DNA of 64,000 nucleotides from NCBI GenBank assembly GCA_038503075.1, contig JBCAML010000016.1:620001-684000 (forward strand), given 5' to 3'. Both the position numbers and the translations under genes were made by a program. The notes beneath the pieces were generated by a model that saw only the letters and a list, made by a program, of their open reading frames with translations, was not told the origin of the DNA and ran no database searches. Each line of letters starts with the position of its first letter. The stretch's first letter is position 1. Shown piece after piece: positions 1-11,047 of the stretch. The DNA is from Gyromitra esculenta (Eukaryota > Ascomycota > Pezizomycetes > Pezizales > Discinaceae).

Positions 1-342
1 AAACCATGGATTTATACCTATGCAATGAATAATGGATAGAACACTTGCCATTCCCCCTAAGGTATCAATTCGCAGTTCTACCACCAAGAAAACCGATGTG
101 AGATGAAATTGATCAAGGGGAAGGGTATAAAGTAAGCGAGAAAAAAATGTCGCTCACCCAGATTCTGTAGGGCAGAAAAACCGTTCGTCAAAAAATAAAT
201 AGTAAAAAGTAAAATAATAAAAAAGACTCCGCTCCGATCCTTGGATATCCGTTTTTGGTTCCATTGCACTTGAAAAAAAAAAGCTCATCTAGATAAACGC
301 CACAACATATTCCGTTCTCCCACCCTTTCCATATCGTAGGCG
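1..342. other. 3' flank of the first minus-strand gene, no gene seen
   Basis: AT-rich sequence downstream of the stop codon of the gene ending at 343. The only open frame (63 codons, minus) is hydrophobic and low-complexity and has no family resemblance. It most likely holds the 3' UTR and terminator of the gene at 343. Confidence 0.5.
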
Positions 343-1813
343 TCACGGTTTCGACGAAGGAGCATCATCAGCGTCCGCCTTCTGCTTTTCACTTCCTGGC
401 CTCTTGACCACGTCCTGTCTCGGTGATGGATTTGGAATCGGTTCTTCCCGCTTTTCCTCTAATATCCGTACAGATGGTTTCGCATCCTCAGGATTCTTCG
501 CCTCAACTACTGGCTGCTCCACCATCCCATCCTTTTGTAGCTCCTTCTCTTTCTCCGCCTCCCTCTTTTTAGCCTCTTTGTCTCGCATATGCATTTCCTC
601 CGCAGCTCTCAATCCATCCCTAGCGGCCTTGACCATCGCATCGATACCTTTATCGTCTATCATACCTTTCAACGGTTCCATAGGCTCCTTCCTCGGCTTC
701 ACCTTCTGGGCAAACCTAACCTCAGTCTTATGGAACCGCCACCCATCTAGCGTCTCCGGATTGAACGAAGCCGTCACATCGATACCGACAACCATGTTGT
801 TCCCGCCAACTTGGACAATTCCATCGATGATAACATGGCCCTTTGGCGGAGGTGGCGGGCGCCATGAACGCCGTAGTTTCGTCTGCGTATCGCCGAGACC
901 TTTCATGACCGCCGCACCGCCGATGGCAACTAAGCCGCCCATGTTTTCCATCGGTTGACTAGTGGCATTGACGGCCTGCAGCCAGGCTACTGTATCCACA
1001 AGTGAACTATAGAGGGAGTACAATACCCATTTGGGGTATAGAGTGGTTGTGAGACGATGCATGGTATCCCCAGGGATCGGACGGGAGATCCATTCGTATT
1101 TAAGAGCTGAAAGACGGAGTGGGTGGAGGATCCCATTGCTGTTGTTTTGGTCACGGGGGACGGGAGAGATTTGGAGACCTTTGCGAGTGTATTCTTGGGG
1201 CGGACCAACCCTGAGAGGAGATGTTTTGTGAGTTAAGGTGAGGTATAGGGATAAGGAGAGCTTACGGGTAATGGTAGTAGAGTATTGATGCTTCAGCTTT
1301 CACATTGCCACCGAATTTGGATTTATTGTTTTTCTCAAGATGGACTACGAGGGTTTCGAGGACCTTGGCTGTGTGCGGATTCTGTTAGCTGCAAAAGACT
1401 TTACTCAACACACTGCTTCATTCAAAAAAAAAAGAGAAGATGAACAGGGGAAAAATAAAAATAATAGTAATAAATAAAGACTCACCCCTCGCAGCAGCCA
1501 CTTTTTTCTTATCCTGATTAAATTTAATAAACGCCTGAAATTCAGGATCCGAAACTTCATATCTCTTCAACGGCTGGGCCTCAGCAAAGCCCAGCGGTAT
1601 AAACAAGGGTTCCTCCCACCCCCCACCGAATATCTGTAGCACGGTGTTGGCCGTAACATGGATTCCACTCAATATCAAAAACGCCTTTAGAAATGGATTA
1701 AGCCGTCTATGCTGAACGAAGCGGACTCGGTAGAGGTTTTGTTTGTCTTGCTGGGCGGCAAGCTTGACGGGAATGTGGGAGTACGAGAGAAATGATCTGA
1801 GGTTTTTGAACAT
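343..1813 (-). CDS. conserved-looking membrane protein of unknown function, 3 exons
   Basis: I do not recognise the family. Reading from high to low coordinates, exons are 1813-1486, 1368-1266 and 1210-343; the joints keep frame and give 432 residues. The start is taken as the ATG at 1813 (MFKNLRSFLSYSHIP), which gives a basic, amphipathic, possibly mitochondrial N-terminus; an in-frame ATG at 1915 would add 34 residues. A hydrophobic stretch lies at about residues 28-52, followed by a GGWEEPLFIPLGF segment, and a second weakly hydrophobic stretch lies in exon 3. A proline run (PPPPPK) precedes a segment beginning GHVIIDGIVQVGG. The last ~110 residues are charged, Lys/Glu-rich and probably disordered or coiled. 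It is divergently paired with the Vps3844 gene. A mitochondrial or ER membrane protein is plausible, but that is inference. Confidence 0.72.
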
Positions 1814-2232
1814 GGTGGAGTCGAGTCCAGCTGGGGGAGCGGCGTATGCCGCCGGGATAAGGACCTCGACCGGGAGAGCGATATTAGAGTCGTGGGCGAG
1901 TATGCAGCAGGACAAAAAGTCACCCTGAACCCACGATAGCCAGGGGAATCAGGGGCAGAATAGAGGGGGTGAGGAGGAGTGGCGGGGCCGTGGAGCGCAG
2001 AGAAGAGGGACGAGAGGGGATAGCGAATGGAGGGGAGAAATCTAGTATCACAAGCCGCCTGAACTGCTGGGTGTCCGTGCTGGAGGGTGTGCAGGGACGA
2101 GGTATACTGCAGTACAGGGAACACCATCACTTCCCTCATCTCAACCCCCCAGAGACGCCCAACGTCACTTCCTCAACTCTCCCACCACCACCACTCAATA
2201 ACTCCTCTACCCTCACTACCGCTTTCCTCGAT
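1814..2232. promoter_or_regulatory. divergent promoter region
   Basis: About 420 bp separate the chosen starts of two divergent genes. It is GC-moderate with purine-rich stretches around 1970-2040 and a pyrimidine-rich stretch just before the ATG at 2233, which is typical of a fungal 5' UTR. No specific factor site is claimed. If the upstream gene starts at 1915 the region shrinks to about 320 bp. Confidence 0.5.
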
Positions 2233-3560
2233 ATGAGACTCCTCGCTGGTCTCGTGGCTTCGGGCCTGGTTACTCTCGCTGCGTCGAATCATGTCGCCCA
2301 ACTGTCACCGGACGAGACACGGCTCTTGCTAGCAGAGCGTCTGGGTGTTTCCAGGTACCACGAGTTGCAGCTCCCGGGCGAGAATATACGCCAGACGACA
2401 TTGGACATCTCTGCCGCCTTTGAGAAGAAGCAGGAGCCGGTGGACACCATGTTTGCTGAGACTTCGAGGAAGGGGAACTTCGTGCTGTCGCTGGCGGGCA
2501 TGAAAGATAACACATGTACGTGATGATACACAGGACGCGGTTGGGTCAATGCCACGGCCGAACTGATATGTTTGCGAGTCCTACAGTAGATTCAAGCCTC
2601 CCTGCAATGGTGATTATCGACGACTCCACGAAACTACACGACGAATCTCCATCATCCTCCTCCGTCGCGAACCTCCTCGCTCGCCTCGCCGCCGAAAAGT
2701 CAGAACTCTTGGGACTACAGCAACACGTCTTCTCCAAGACTCCCGCCGGAGGGCTCTGCGTGTCAGCCCCCAAGCTCGAGCAACTCTCCAAATTCGAATC
2801 CCCACTCGATAGCTCTGGCCTTCCCTCACGCCTCCCAGCCGATCTACAGCACCTCGTCTCAGCCCTCGACCCCACCATTCCCACCCATTCCGCCTTCATT
2901 GCTGAATTCACCATGATCCGCAAGTTCATGGAGGTGGTTCTCCCGGGTCTCCCCGAAAACGGCATGTCCTACTGCCATGCCCCGGCCCTAGCCGCTCTCA
3001 TTGCTGCTCACGGACCCACTTCGCCCACATCCATCGCCGCCTCTGCTCTCTACAGCTACCTCCTCCACCACCTCCCCTCTTCCATCGCCGCAACCGTCCT
3101 GCTCCTCCTCCAACCCCAGATTCACACCTATTCGAAGCGCGACGAAGCCCCCCTATCCATGATCCAACCCGAGCCTAGCTCATCCACTAACCCATCTAAG
3201 ATTCTCACCAACGCTCGTGTCGCACGCTGCCACACAAGCAAAGACGCCTGCGAGAATAACACCGTGGACTGTTCCGGCCGTGGATCATGCCATAAAGCTG
3301 CAAAAGCAGGACCCGCATGCTGGGCCTGCAAGTGTAGACCCACAACCCTTGATTCCACTGCAGGCATCAAGACGGTCAACTGGGCGGGTGCTGCGTGCCA
3401 GAAGAAGGATGTCAGCGTACCTTTCAACATCTTCTTAGTGTTTGGAATCGTGATTTTGTTTGTGGTTATTGCGGCGGTGAATCTATTGTATAGTATCGGT
3501 GAGGAAGATCTGCCGAGTGTATTGGGCGCTGGTGTTGCGCCACCTGCGAAGCATACGTAA
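2233..3560 (+). CDS. Vps3844 (DUF3844) family type I membrane protein
   Basis: Two exons, 2233-2515 and 2587-3560, encode 418 residues. The intron has a GTACGT donor, a CTGAT branch and a CTACAG acceptor. The N-terminus (MRLLAGLVASGLVTLAAS) is a signal peptide. A long low-similarity luminal part follows. The C-terminal ~110 residues carry the family hallmark: a cysteine-rich module (spacing like C-x6-C-x6-C-x5-C then CWACKC), the AC-x-KKD-x-S-x-PF linker, one membrane helix (NIFLVFGIVILFVVIAAV) and the ending LYSIGEEDLPSVLGAGV. Known members are fungal and tied to vacuolar sorting and the ER/secretory route; the exact role is poorly defined. The helix near the C-terminus implies a large luminal domain and a short cytosolic tail. 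Confidence 0.9.
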
Positions 3561-4389
3561 AGGGATGTACCGTTAGTAGGATATAATTCTGGTCTCTTCT
3601 TTATTTTTATATCGTGTTTCTTTTTTGTGGCTGTTTTTTGTGGATCTGACTCATTGCGACATGTTAGGTATGGCTATGGATTTTATTTGGAAAAACTACT
3701 TTTTTGGCTTTTTGGCTTTTTGTTGGTTTGTTGGGTTTCTTTTTTTTACACGGGTTTTACTTGAGCAAGCAAGCAGCAAGTAGGATGAAAGACAGAGAAA
3801 ATGTCTATGGGTGTATGGTATAGCTGTTTGTCTAGTATCGGAAAGCGTGAGGAGACGGATTCGTCCTTCGTTTATGTTGTATATCATACGTATATCATAG
3901 TGTTATATCAGTGGCTGGTGTTTTGATGTTTGGCGAATGTAGAAGGTGGGTTCTGCTACTCTAGTAGGATGTCATAGATGTGATGTTATGTATGTGGTTT
4001 TACTGGGTAATAAGATGAATACCCCTCGCGCTCTGTTCCTGAATTTAAGTCATGAAATATCACTCGCATTCGATTCAGGCAGAGCAGTACTGCAGTGGGA
4101 ATCTCGAATGAAACAGAATCAACCCTATGCTAGTCTTTCTAGATATATCTATAGCTTAACTAAGCGTAAATAAATCGTCAAGCTAATGCACGAATTAAGG
4201 AACGTTATCTCTATAGTGTAGTGTGTAGAATCGGACTCACGGCCCCACATAGAGCGAACGCAGTTTAATAGGACTCTGTAGCTAGGTAGTTCCCAGAAAT
4301 ACGCGCCACGAACAGCAAGGGTGAAATATCTCTAGACATCCAACAGCAAGTGTAATATATAAATTGACTATCTCGTACTATGGGTTTCT
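3561..4389. other. 3' flank and spacer, nothing coding seen
   Basis: Begins with T-rich sequence expected of the Vps3844 3' UTR (TTTTT and GTTTT runs to about 3740) and then becomes AT-rich with only short frames lacking family resemblance. No tRNA or repeat was recognised. Confidence 0.4.
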
Positions 4390-4820
4390 CTTCCAGTTCT
4401 ATTACTTCCGCTAAATGAGCAAGTTTGACCAACTTTCCGGCCAGGGGCGACCGTTGCCGATCTCGCCCGGTCAGCCCGAAGGTCTCATTGACCCATTCAA
4501 TCACTAGTAGCGACGGGAGGTGTGTACAAAGGGCAGGGACGTAATCAACGTAAGCTGATGACTTGCGCTTACCAAGAAATAATCGTTGAAGAGAAATAAT
4601 CGTAATGCTCCAGTATCCCCAGCACGACAGAGTTTAACAAAACTACCCAGACCTTCCGGCCAAGGCGATGTGCTCGCTGGCTCTGTCAGTGTAGCGCGCG
4701 TGCGGCCCAGAACATCTAAGGGCATCACAGACCTGTTATTGCCTCAAACTTCCATCGACTTGTGTCGATAGTCCCTCTAAGAATCCAGCGACCCACCAAT
4801 GCAAATCCCAGCGAGCTAAC
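4390..4820 (-). pseudogene. decayed 18S rRNA 3'-end fragment
   Basis: The plus strand here reads as the antisense of the 3' end of nuclear small-subunit rRNA, so the relic is on the minus strand. Recognisable conserved blocks in the right order include TGACCAACTTTCCGG (~4427), CATTCAATCACTAGTAGCGA (~4494, normally CGGTAGTAGCGA), GGTGTGTACAAAGGGCAGGG (~4518), GATGACTTGCGCTTACC (~4557), ATCCCCAGCACGAC (~4615), TCAGTGTAGCGCGCGTGCGG (~4686) and AACATCTAAGGGCATCACAG (~4710). Substitutions and small indels are scattered between perfectly kept blocks. Coverage runs roughly from helix 45/44 back into the 3' major domain, about 430 nt, then similarity stops at both sides. It is too short and too mutated to function. 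It is read from memory of 18S consensus blocks; exact rRNA coordinates were not computed. Confidence 0.88.
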
Positions 4821-4886
4821 GTCATCTGCACTGGGTAAGTTGATGGTCACCTTTTCTATAGTTTTCTAGCTTCTAGCACCATATCA

Positions 4887-5781
4887 GAAGCCTTAGATAG
4901 GGAAACCGAAGCAACCATACCCACGCCTAGTGGCCACAGTTTATACACCCCACCCCCAGTCGCCAGGATTGAGGTAAGCCCCCGATATAAACCAGATGGC
5001 CCAATGAGCGATCGAAGTTGGGCTCTGAGGAGGAATAAAACTTGTTTAGAAGAGCAATTGAGAGAGAAAAAACTCATCTAAGAGGAGTGTGGTCGGCTCG
5101 AGGCCGATTGCCTTGCCTTCCAGGAAGAACGGATCCAGGTACTTGGAAAGAATCTCCCTGAAGAGGAACAGGTGAGTACTCTAAAGGAACGACTCAAGCC
5201 ACAGTAGTTGGAGCTCGATGATAGCTGTGAGTCGCTAGAGAGAGCGCGAGTACTTGTAAGAGGAGTATTTTTGTTTGAATCAAAGGCAACTAGAGCTCAA
5301 GAAGAGTTTGAAACATCAACGCCTCAAGCTTGAAGCTCTCGAGGCAGAATTAAGCGAAAGTAATCGCCTAATTAAAGAATATAAGGAGGAACTGGAAATG
5401 AAGCTATTTGTTTTGCGGAGAGGCGTAGCCTTGGAAAAGCAGCTCTGGAACCAGCGTACTTTTGGCGAAGAGAAGCTCCTCCTCCACGGAGAGATGCTGC
5501 TTCGCCATGAGGATTCTCTAATGCAACAACGAAACGCTCTTCAGCGTGAGTACAAGCAATCACTGTTGCAATTTCTAGGACTGGCTTCTTCACCACCATC
5601 TTTCATCGCCATTGTTTCAGTCGGCAGTACCCTCGTTGCTATTGGCATCACCATTATCATTATTAGCATCACCACCACCATCATCCCCATCACCACCATC
5701 AAAAATTACACCTCGACATTGCTCTCCAACCACAAGAACCTAGCATTAATCCCCAAATCTTCTTTGGTCTCCTCCTTCTAG
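4887..5781 (+). pseudogene. broken coiled-coil reading frame, possibly a mobile-element or orphan gene relic
   Basis: One plus frame from 4887 reads as charged, heptad-like protein rich in Glu, Lys, Leu and Arg, interrupted by TAA (~5078) and TAG (~5203). From about 5275 a different plus frame continues in the same style (for example ELKKSLKHQRLKLEALEAEL) to about 5560. It then passes into an Ile/Thr-rich stretch coded by an ATC/ACC trinucleotide repeat (5604-5700) and stops at 5781. The open part has no ATG at its start (it begins at a TTG codon), so it is not a complete gene as it stands. Either it is a frameshifted relic or there are introns I could not place. It lies directly beside the 18S relic. 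No family was recognised. Confidence 0.4.
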
Positions 5782-7861
5782 ATGATTACCCTTCATTTTG
5801 GGACTGCAAATTGCGCCAGTTTTTCCCTTTATCATCCGGTTTCCAATACCAACAAACATCATTCTTTGGCTGCTTTGCGAGGGAATGAAGTTTCTTGTTT
5901 AGGTCGTCACCCCGTCAGCTGAGCACAGGCTTATTCGGTCATTAACTTTAGGTGTGAGTTAACGACTCCATGGTGCTTTATAGGTAGGGCTTGGCCGCAG
6001 ACACCCATGCTGCAGACTCCTAGTTCTTTAGTCGAAGCTTTGTTTAGCGAAGAGTGTTGTACCATCCTTGAGCTAGGCCCTGATGGTGATCCGGATGCTG
6101 ATAGGATTTCGTTGGTTGGACCTTACCGAGTGCTGATACATGATCCTGCGTCTGAAATTTCTGATCTCGACTCATGTGGTTTGCGTGTTAGTGTGCTGCC
6201 GTGTTGGAGTTACATCTACTCCTCTGCAGGGTTCCTTCCATCACTTGCCGAGTAGCACTGCACGAGACGGCTGCTTTCCCTCCCGTGTTTAGAGGAGAAA
6301 AAGCAACATCAGCGAAACGACAATGGGTTACACATAAACAGGGCCAGCAAAAATACAGTCCAGCCATACTCTCCCGCTACCCGAGCGGGCGACTGAATAT
6401 TAACGCCATTGAACCCTTCATCGTTTCGTTACCTCGTTGCTTTTTGTTGTGGTATACGTTTCTGGTGGTAAGTAAAGAGGGCTACATGTATTGTATCCTG
6501 GCTTGTGTTACTGGGCCACGGACAAATCTCAAAATTAGAAACGTCAGCACAACATACCTGCAGGCAGCGAATACTGCAGACCCGTCGCTGAATGATATTC
6601 TTCAGGGTCTAGCACCTGGATTTAGAATGAGGTTTACTTGTTTCTAGTGTGAAGGTAGTTAGATTATGGCATTATGTTTCGAGGAGTATCTGAGGATAAC
6701 CGTATCCTTTTCGTCCACCGTTTTCGCTCCGCACGCCCACGTGTTACAGAACCTGCTCTTAAGCATCACTATGGGACATTCTCTAAAACGAACACTAACT
6801 CCTCTCCTCTCGCAATCAGAACATGTTTACTAAAGCCCCCCCAATGCATACAAACCAGCATCCATGAACATTTCTCAAAAACCGATAGGTTCGCTTTCGT
6901 CCCACCATTACCATTACCATTACCAACTCCGCCTCAACCCTGTCATCCCCACGACGGTTCGCCAGCCTTCACTCGCTACGAGTCCTAATTTCAACAGCAA
7001 CACCACCCAGTAGATATATTCGGAACTATCATATCTGATCTACACCTTATGTGTGCGTGCGCCACGAATCCCATTAATCGCAGCGTAAATGTGGTGGTGT
7101 GGTGGGTAAACATTGACACGTCTCGTTTAAAAAAAGATATTATTTATTTTTTTAGCTTTTGAATAAATATGCTAGTAGCTAGATACCTATACCCCTCATA
7201 CGCATAGGTATGCAGATAATATTCTTATTTCTAACCGCTAGACGTGGTTAAGGGGATGAATATATTGGTAGCTACCTAATTAGCTCTCTGTGCATAAAGT
7301 CAGCATGTCCTGGCTTTAGCGCTTCCCTTTGTAAGCAGTAAATATCGTATAAGCTTCTTAAACGAATAGCTACCGTTTGAATGGAAAAAGAGAGAGAGAA
7401 AGCTAAATCTGTCGATAGACGTCGAATCGCTTGCTGGCTGCAACACGGTTGGTGACGGTTGACGATGTTGGGCTTTTTTTGCCAGTGGCAGCTGCAGAAT
7501 ATGGTGTGGAGCTCTCTCTTGGCAAAACCTTATTTTTTTCTGGCGACATCTTGGCGAGATCGGAATTTCTAAATTTAGCAGGTTATCAAAGGAAAAAAAA
7601 AAGAAACGTTGACGGGCTCAGTAAAACTCTATTACGACGGGGTTTTTTTATTTCCCGAGGAGGCGAGATACGCGAGGTAACGGCTATATATGTATATCAT
7701 GGAAACTCACTCGTCTTTTACTCTGTTAGGGAGTTTTTAACCTAACATTCCCGGAATGAGCTACACACATGTAACCATTAAAAGGCAATAATCACATGTA
7801 CCAGACAACACCAAAAAGTGCACAATATGAGAAACGAGCATAGATATCTAAGTAATTATTT
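5782..7861. other. gene-poor spacer
   Basis: Two kilobases of mixed composition with several frames of 80-150 codons, none with a recognisable family or good codon continuity. The frame 6007-6255 begins with a true ATG and is acidic (ILELGPDGDPDADR) and could be a relic. A short CCATTA repeat occurs at about 6902-6930, and an AT-rich stretch occurs at 7120-7280. The right end is the 3' flank of the cyclophilin gene. Confidence 0.4.
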
Positions 7862-8792
7862 TTACATCTCCCCGCACTGACTAATCACTACATCCGTAGT
7901 CGGCCGATCCAAGATCACCCTAACGTTCTCCACCTTCCTCACAACATCCATGCCATCAATGACCTTTCCAAACGCAACATACTTCCCATCCAAGAATGGC
8001 GCCGCCTTGGACGTTATGAAAAATTGACAACCGTTCGTATTCGGGCCGGAACTGTAGGCGTCAACGATTGATATTGTGACAAGGAAACCAAAAGGGCACT
8101 TACTTGGCCATAGCCAGGATACCGGGAGCATCATGCTTGACCTGAAACCCCTCATCCGGGAATCGATCCGAGCCGTAGATCGATGCAGCACCAGACCCAT
8201 CGTTATTTAGAAAGTCGCCGCCCTGGATCCTATAATTTGGAATAGTTGAGCCTCATGTCAGTAATCGGTGCATTACGTAGTCGTTCTCGTTCGTAGCTAA
8301 GCTACACTAGGCGTATCCTAAGACCCAGGAGCCCTAAAACTTTCTGTTGCATAGCCCACTCTGCTGACGACCGGTGAGTGGGGAGGGAGGGAGGGAGGGA
8401 GGGGCGAATGATGAGAAGCGAACTATACATAAAGTCTTTAATCTACATTCGTTAGTACAGCTAATTATTCCATTTTGTTTTTGAGGGCTAAGCCTCTCGG
8501 GGACGGATGTGCTGCTTTTCCTTACTACACGGTGGAACTTTGAGCCTTTGTACCCCAGCGGCCTTCCTCCGCGACCTTTGGTCTCACCAGTGCAGAATTG
8601 CCGAAAGTTCTCTGCAGTCTTGGGGACGATGTTCGGGAAGAGCTCCATTTTGATACGGCCGAGGGGTTCACCTAGTATGGTATAGATGGTCAATTGGCAT
8701 GAGCACCAAAGAAAGGGTTACGTGGCTTTCTCACCGCCGAGAGATATGTCAAAGAAAACGACGGGGTTCGGTGATGGTTCCAGTGTAGCCAT
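7862..8792 (-). CDS. cyclophilin H-type peptidyl-prolyl cis-trans isomerase, 5 exons with a 14-nt microexon
   Basis: Exons from high to low: 8792-8735, 8671-8526, 8442-8429, 8229-8104 and 8051-7862; total 177 residues, the same length as human PPIH. The product opens [20 protein letters not shown], contains [30 protein letters not shown] and [10 protein letters not shown], and closes with VVISQCGEM. These assign it to the spliceosomal U4/U6-associated cyclophilin H group, which catalyses proline isomerisation in the nucleus. The catalytic Arg, Phe, Met and Gln are present. The residue matching Trp121 of cyclophilin A, important for cyclosporin binding, is Phe here (APFLDGKYV). The 14-nt exon codes IKDF plus two bases of the Met codon, and without it the core motif and the frame are lost. 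The start is fixed by the first exon's match to the family. Confidence 0.95.
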
Positions 8793-11047
8793 TGCTGAAT
8801 TATCCCTCAAATTATGGGGGTGTTGGTGGTTGAAGCTGTTGGCGATGTCTTGTGTCTGGACCGAGCTGGTGATGGTGTTGGAATGAGGCTCTTGGGGGGC
8901 TAGTGTATCTCCACGTGACCGAAGCCTTGCCGATATAGGTTAAATCAAACACTAGGAGCCTGCGGTGTTTTCTCTTCATCCCTTCGATCACTGACTTTCC
9001 CATATCCACCTATCAATTCTGCCGATTCTTAGTTTAAAGGTGATTGGAATCGGATGTCACGTTCATTTTACCATTTATAACTCAAACGGGATTTATCTCA
9101 TGTTTATTTGTTTGTTTATTTGTTTGCTTGTTTGCTTGTATGTAGGAAAGAGTTCTCATGACAACAAAACAGCAGGCCACTTATAAAAGTCTGGCCACCA
9201 GGCACGAGCAAAGGTGTAAACCAACCGGTTTTGCCCTGTCGTCGGGGGAGACTAGCGAACAGAACGGACCGTAGCCGAGAGAAATCCATGCTGCTTTCTG
9301 ATCAATGTGATGGTTATTCGATGCACTTTATTTCTCTCTCCGCGATCGTCAAAATATTTACTTTGCGGGGCGGGAGCTGCCAGCCAATTGGCAAGATTAT
9401 CAAGGGTTGGGCTTGCGCGGGGTTCCTGTCTCGGAAATAAAAAGCAAATCTATTGCGCACCCATTTGTCAGTTCGATGCTTGTTTTTCATTGTTGCTCTT
9501 GTTGTTGGTAGGGTGGGGTGGTAGGGTGTAGAGTGGTAAGGGGTGGGCGGCTCTATGAATAGATTGCCTATCTCTATCTATGACACTGGTATCTGGAGCA
9601 AAGTGTTGGAACTTGAGGGGGAGGGAGGAAAAGAAACATCCCAGGGACGTTGAACATTTCAGCACTCTGGTTAAAATGGACGACCACGTTGCATTGGGAG
9701 CGGTAGAGCAGGCAGAGGGCTATTAGGGGAGGGGAAGGCGAGATTCTAGAATAATAACCGCAAACAATGGGTCTGGATCACTCATCACCACATCTGTCTC
9801 CCACCCTGTTTTTCGGTTTGCGATAACCTGGAGACGTCGTTGTAGCGAACAAGAGATCTGAGAAAGTTCTCAAACGGGCAGAGCAGATGTCTAGGTGGCT
9901 GGAAACAGCAAGTGCCGTACTGTGACACAAGGCTAATCCCACTGCAAGCGGTGCCAAGAGACGCAGCCGACCACCATAGCTGGAGGAACAGGCAGCTAAC
10001 TGGCTGGGGTTGAGGGGGTTCTTGGTGGCTTTTGGCTGTGTTGAGCCTAGCCGGGCCTTTACTCTGCCTTTCCCACACAGAATCACATAAAAGTCTCAAG
10101 GGTGGGATTCGTTTGAGAAAGTTGCGCCGACGGGGATTTGGGGGGCTGCTTGGATTGGTGGTGATTGCTGGAGACAAGCCTCTCCACCTGCATAATTTGG
10201 GGATTCCACGAGAGGGTGAATTTGAGTGATCGCTTCTTTGGCCCAAGCTCAAGCAATCCGCTCCGCCCTCTCCTCAAGGCTGGGGATGCCCCACACCCTT
10301 TTAGAGGGACCTGAGGTCACTCTGTGTGTACCGTAGAGAAGAGAACCAGAACCCTGGAGTTCCTTCCGCAGTCCACCAACCTGCTTGTACATTCTACTTG
10401 CCTGCGTGATACATAATACGTCGTGTCGGGCTCTCCTCCGCAACTGCGGTTCGTAAGATCACGTCTGCTGCGTCTTGTTCTTGTTCTTGTTCCTGGGGCA
10501 GGAAGAGAGGAAAGAAAGGAAGAGAGAAAGAAAGAAACCCACAATTTGGAATTTCTCTCGACTTCTCACTCTCACTCTCACTCTCGTCAGAAGCCACAGC
10601 AACACGTCGCGTCGGGATTCGCTGCTTTCATCATCTTCTTCATTCGGCAACCGGGGGCTGAATCCATCCATCCACCGTCCATCCGTCACCCACCTGCTTC
10701 CTGAATATCTCGCTCCTGCGCCATCTCGAGATATATTCCACGATCACCCGCCCTCTTGTTATTGTTTCCCCCCCAACTCTGCTCACCCACCAAAAAAAAC
10801 AAAAACACCAAAAATCGTTCCACGTTTTTTCTCTTGCTTTCCTTTATGGTCATTTCCTTCTATTCTTTTAATTTTTAAAGGAAAATTATCTATATATTAT
10901 TGTTTTTACTCGTCTCGGTTAACAAGCGGATTCCTAATCATCTAATCACCTGTCCGCTGCATTGAACCAACCTCTCTTATGGGACTCTAAAAACACTCAA
11001 ACACCCCTCTCTTCCTAAGACTTTGCGCCTCTCACTTGCACCCCACG
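8793..11047. promoter_or_regulatory. long spacer: cyclophilin promoter and RING-gene promoter/5' leader
   Basis: The divergent genes at 8792 (-) and 11048 (+) share 2.25 kb. No frame here resembles a family; the 155-codon minus frame at 9785-10252 is compositionally noisy. From about 10480 to 10900 the plus strand has a CTTGTT repeat, a purine run, a CTCTCACT repeat and long C/T-rich stretches, as expected for a fungal promoter and 5' leader of the RING gene. A TTTGTT/GCTT repeat lies near 9102-9140. Confidence 0.45.

Noticed and set aside
404..958. 184-codon plus-strand frame
   Set aside because: Antisense shadow of exon 3 of the minus-strand gene at 343-1813; Ser/Phe-rich as expected for a reverse reading of Glu/Lys/Arg-rich protein.
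9785..10252. 155-codon minus-strand frame upstream of the RING gene
   Set aside because: No family resemblance, irregular composition, overlaps another frame in the same strand, and lies in a promoter-like spacer.
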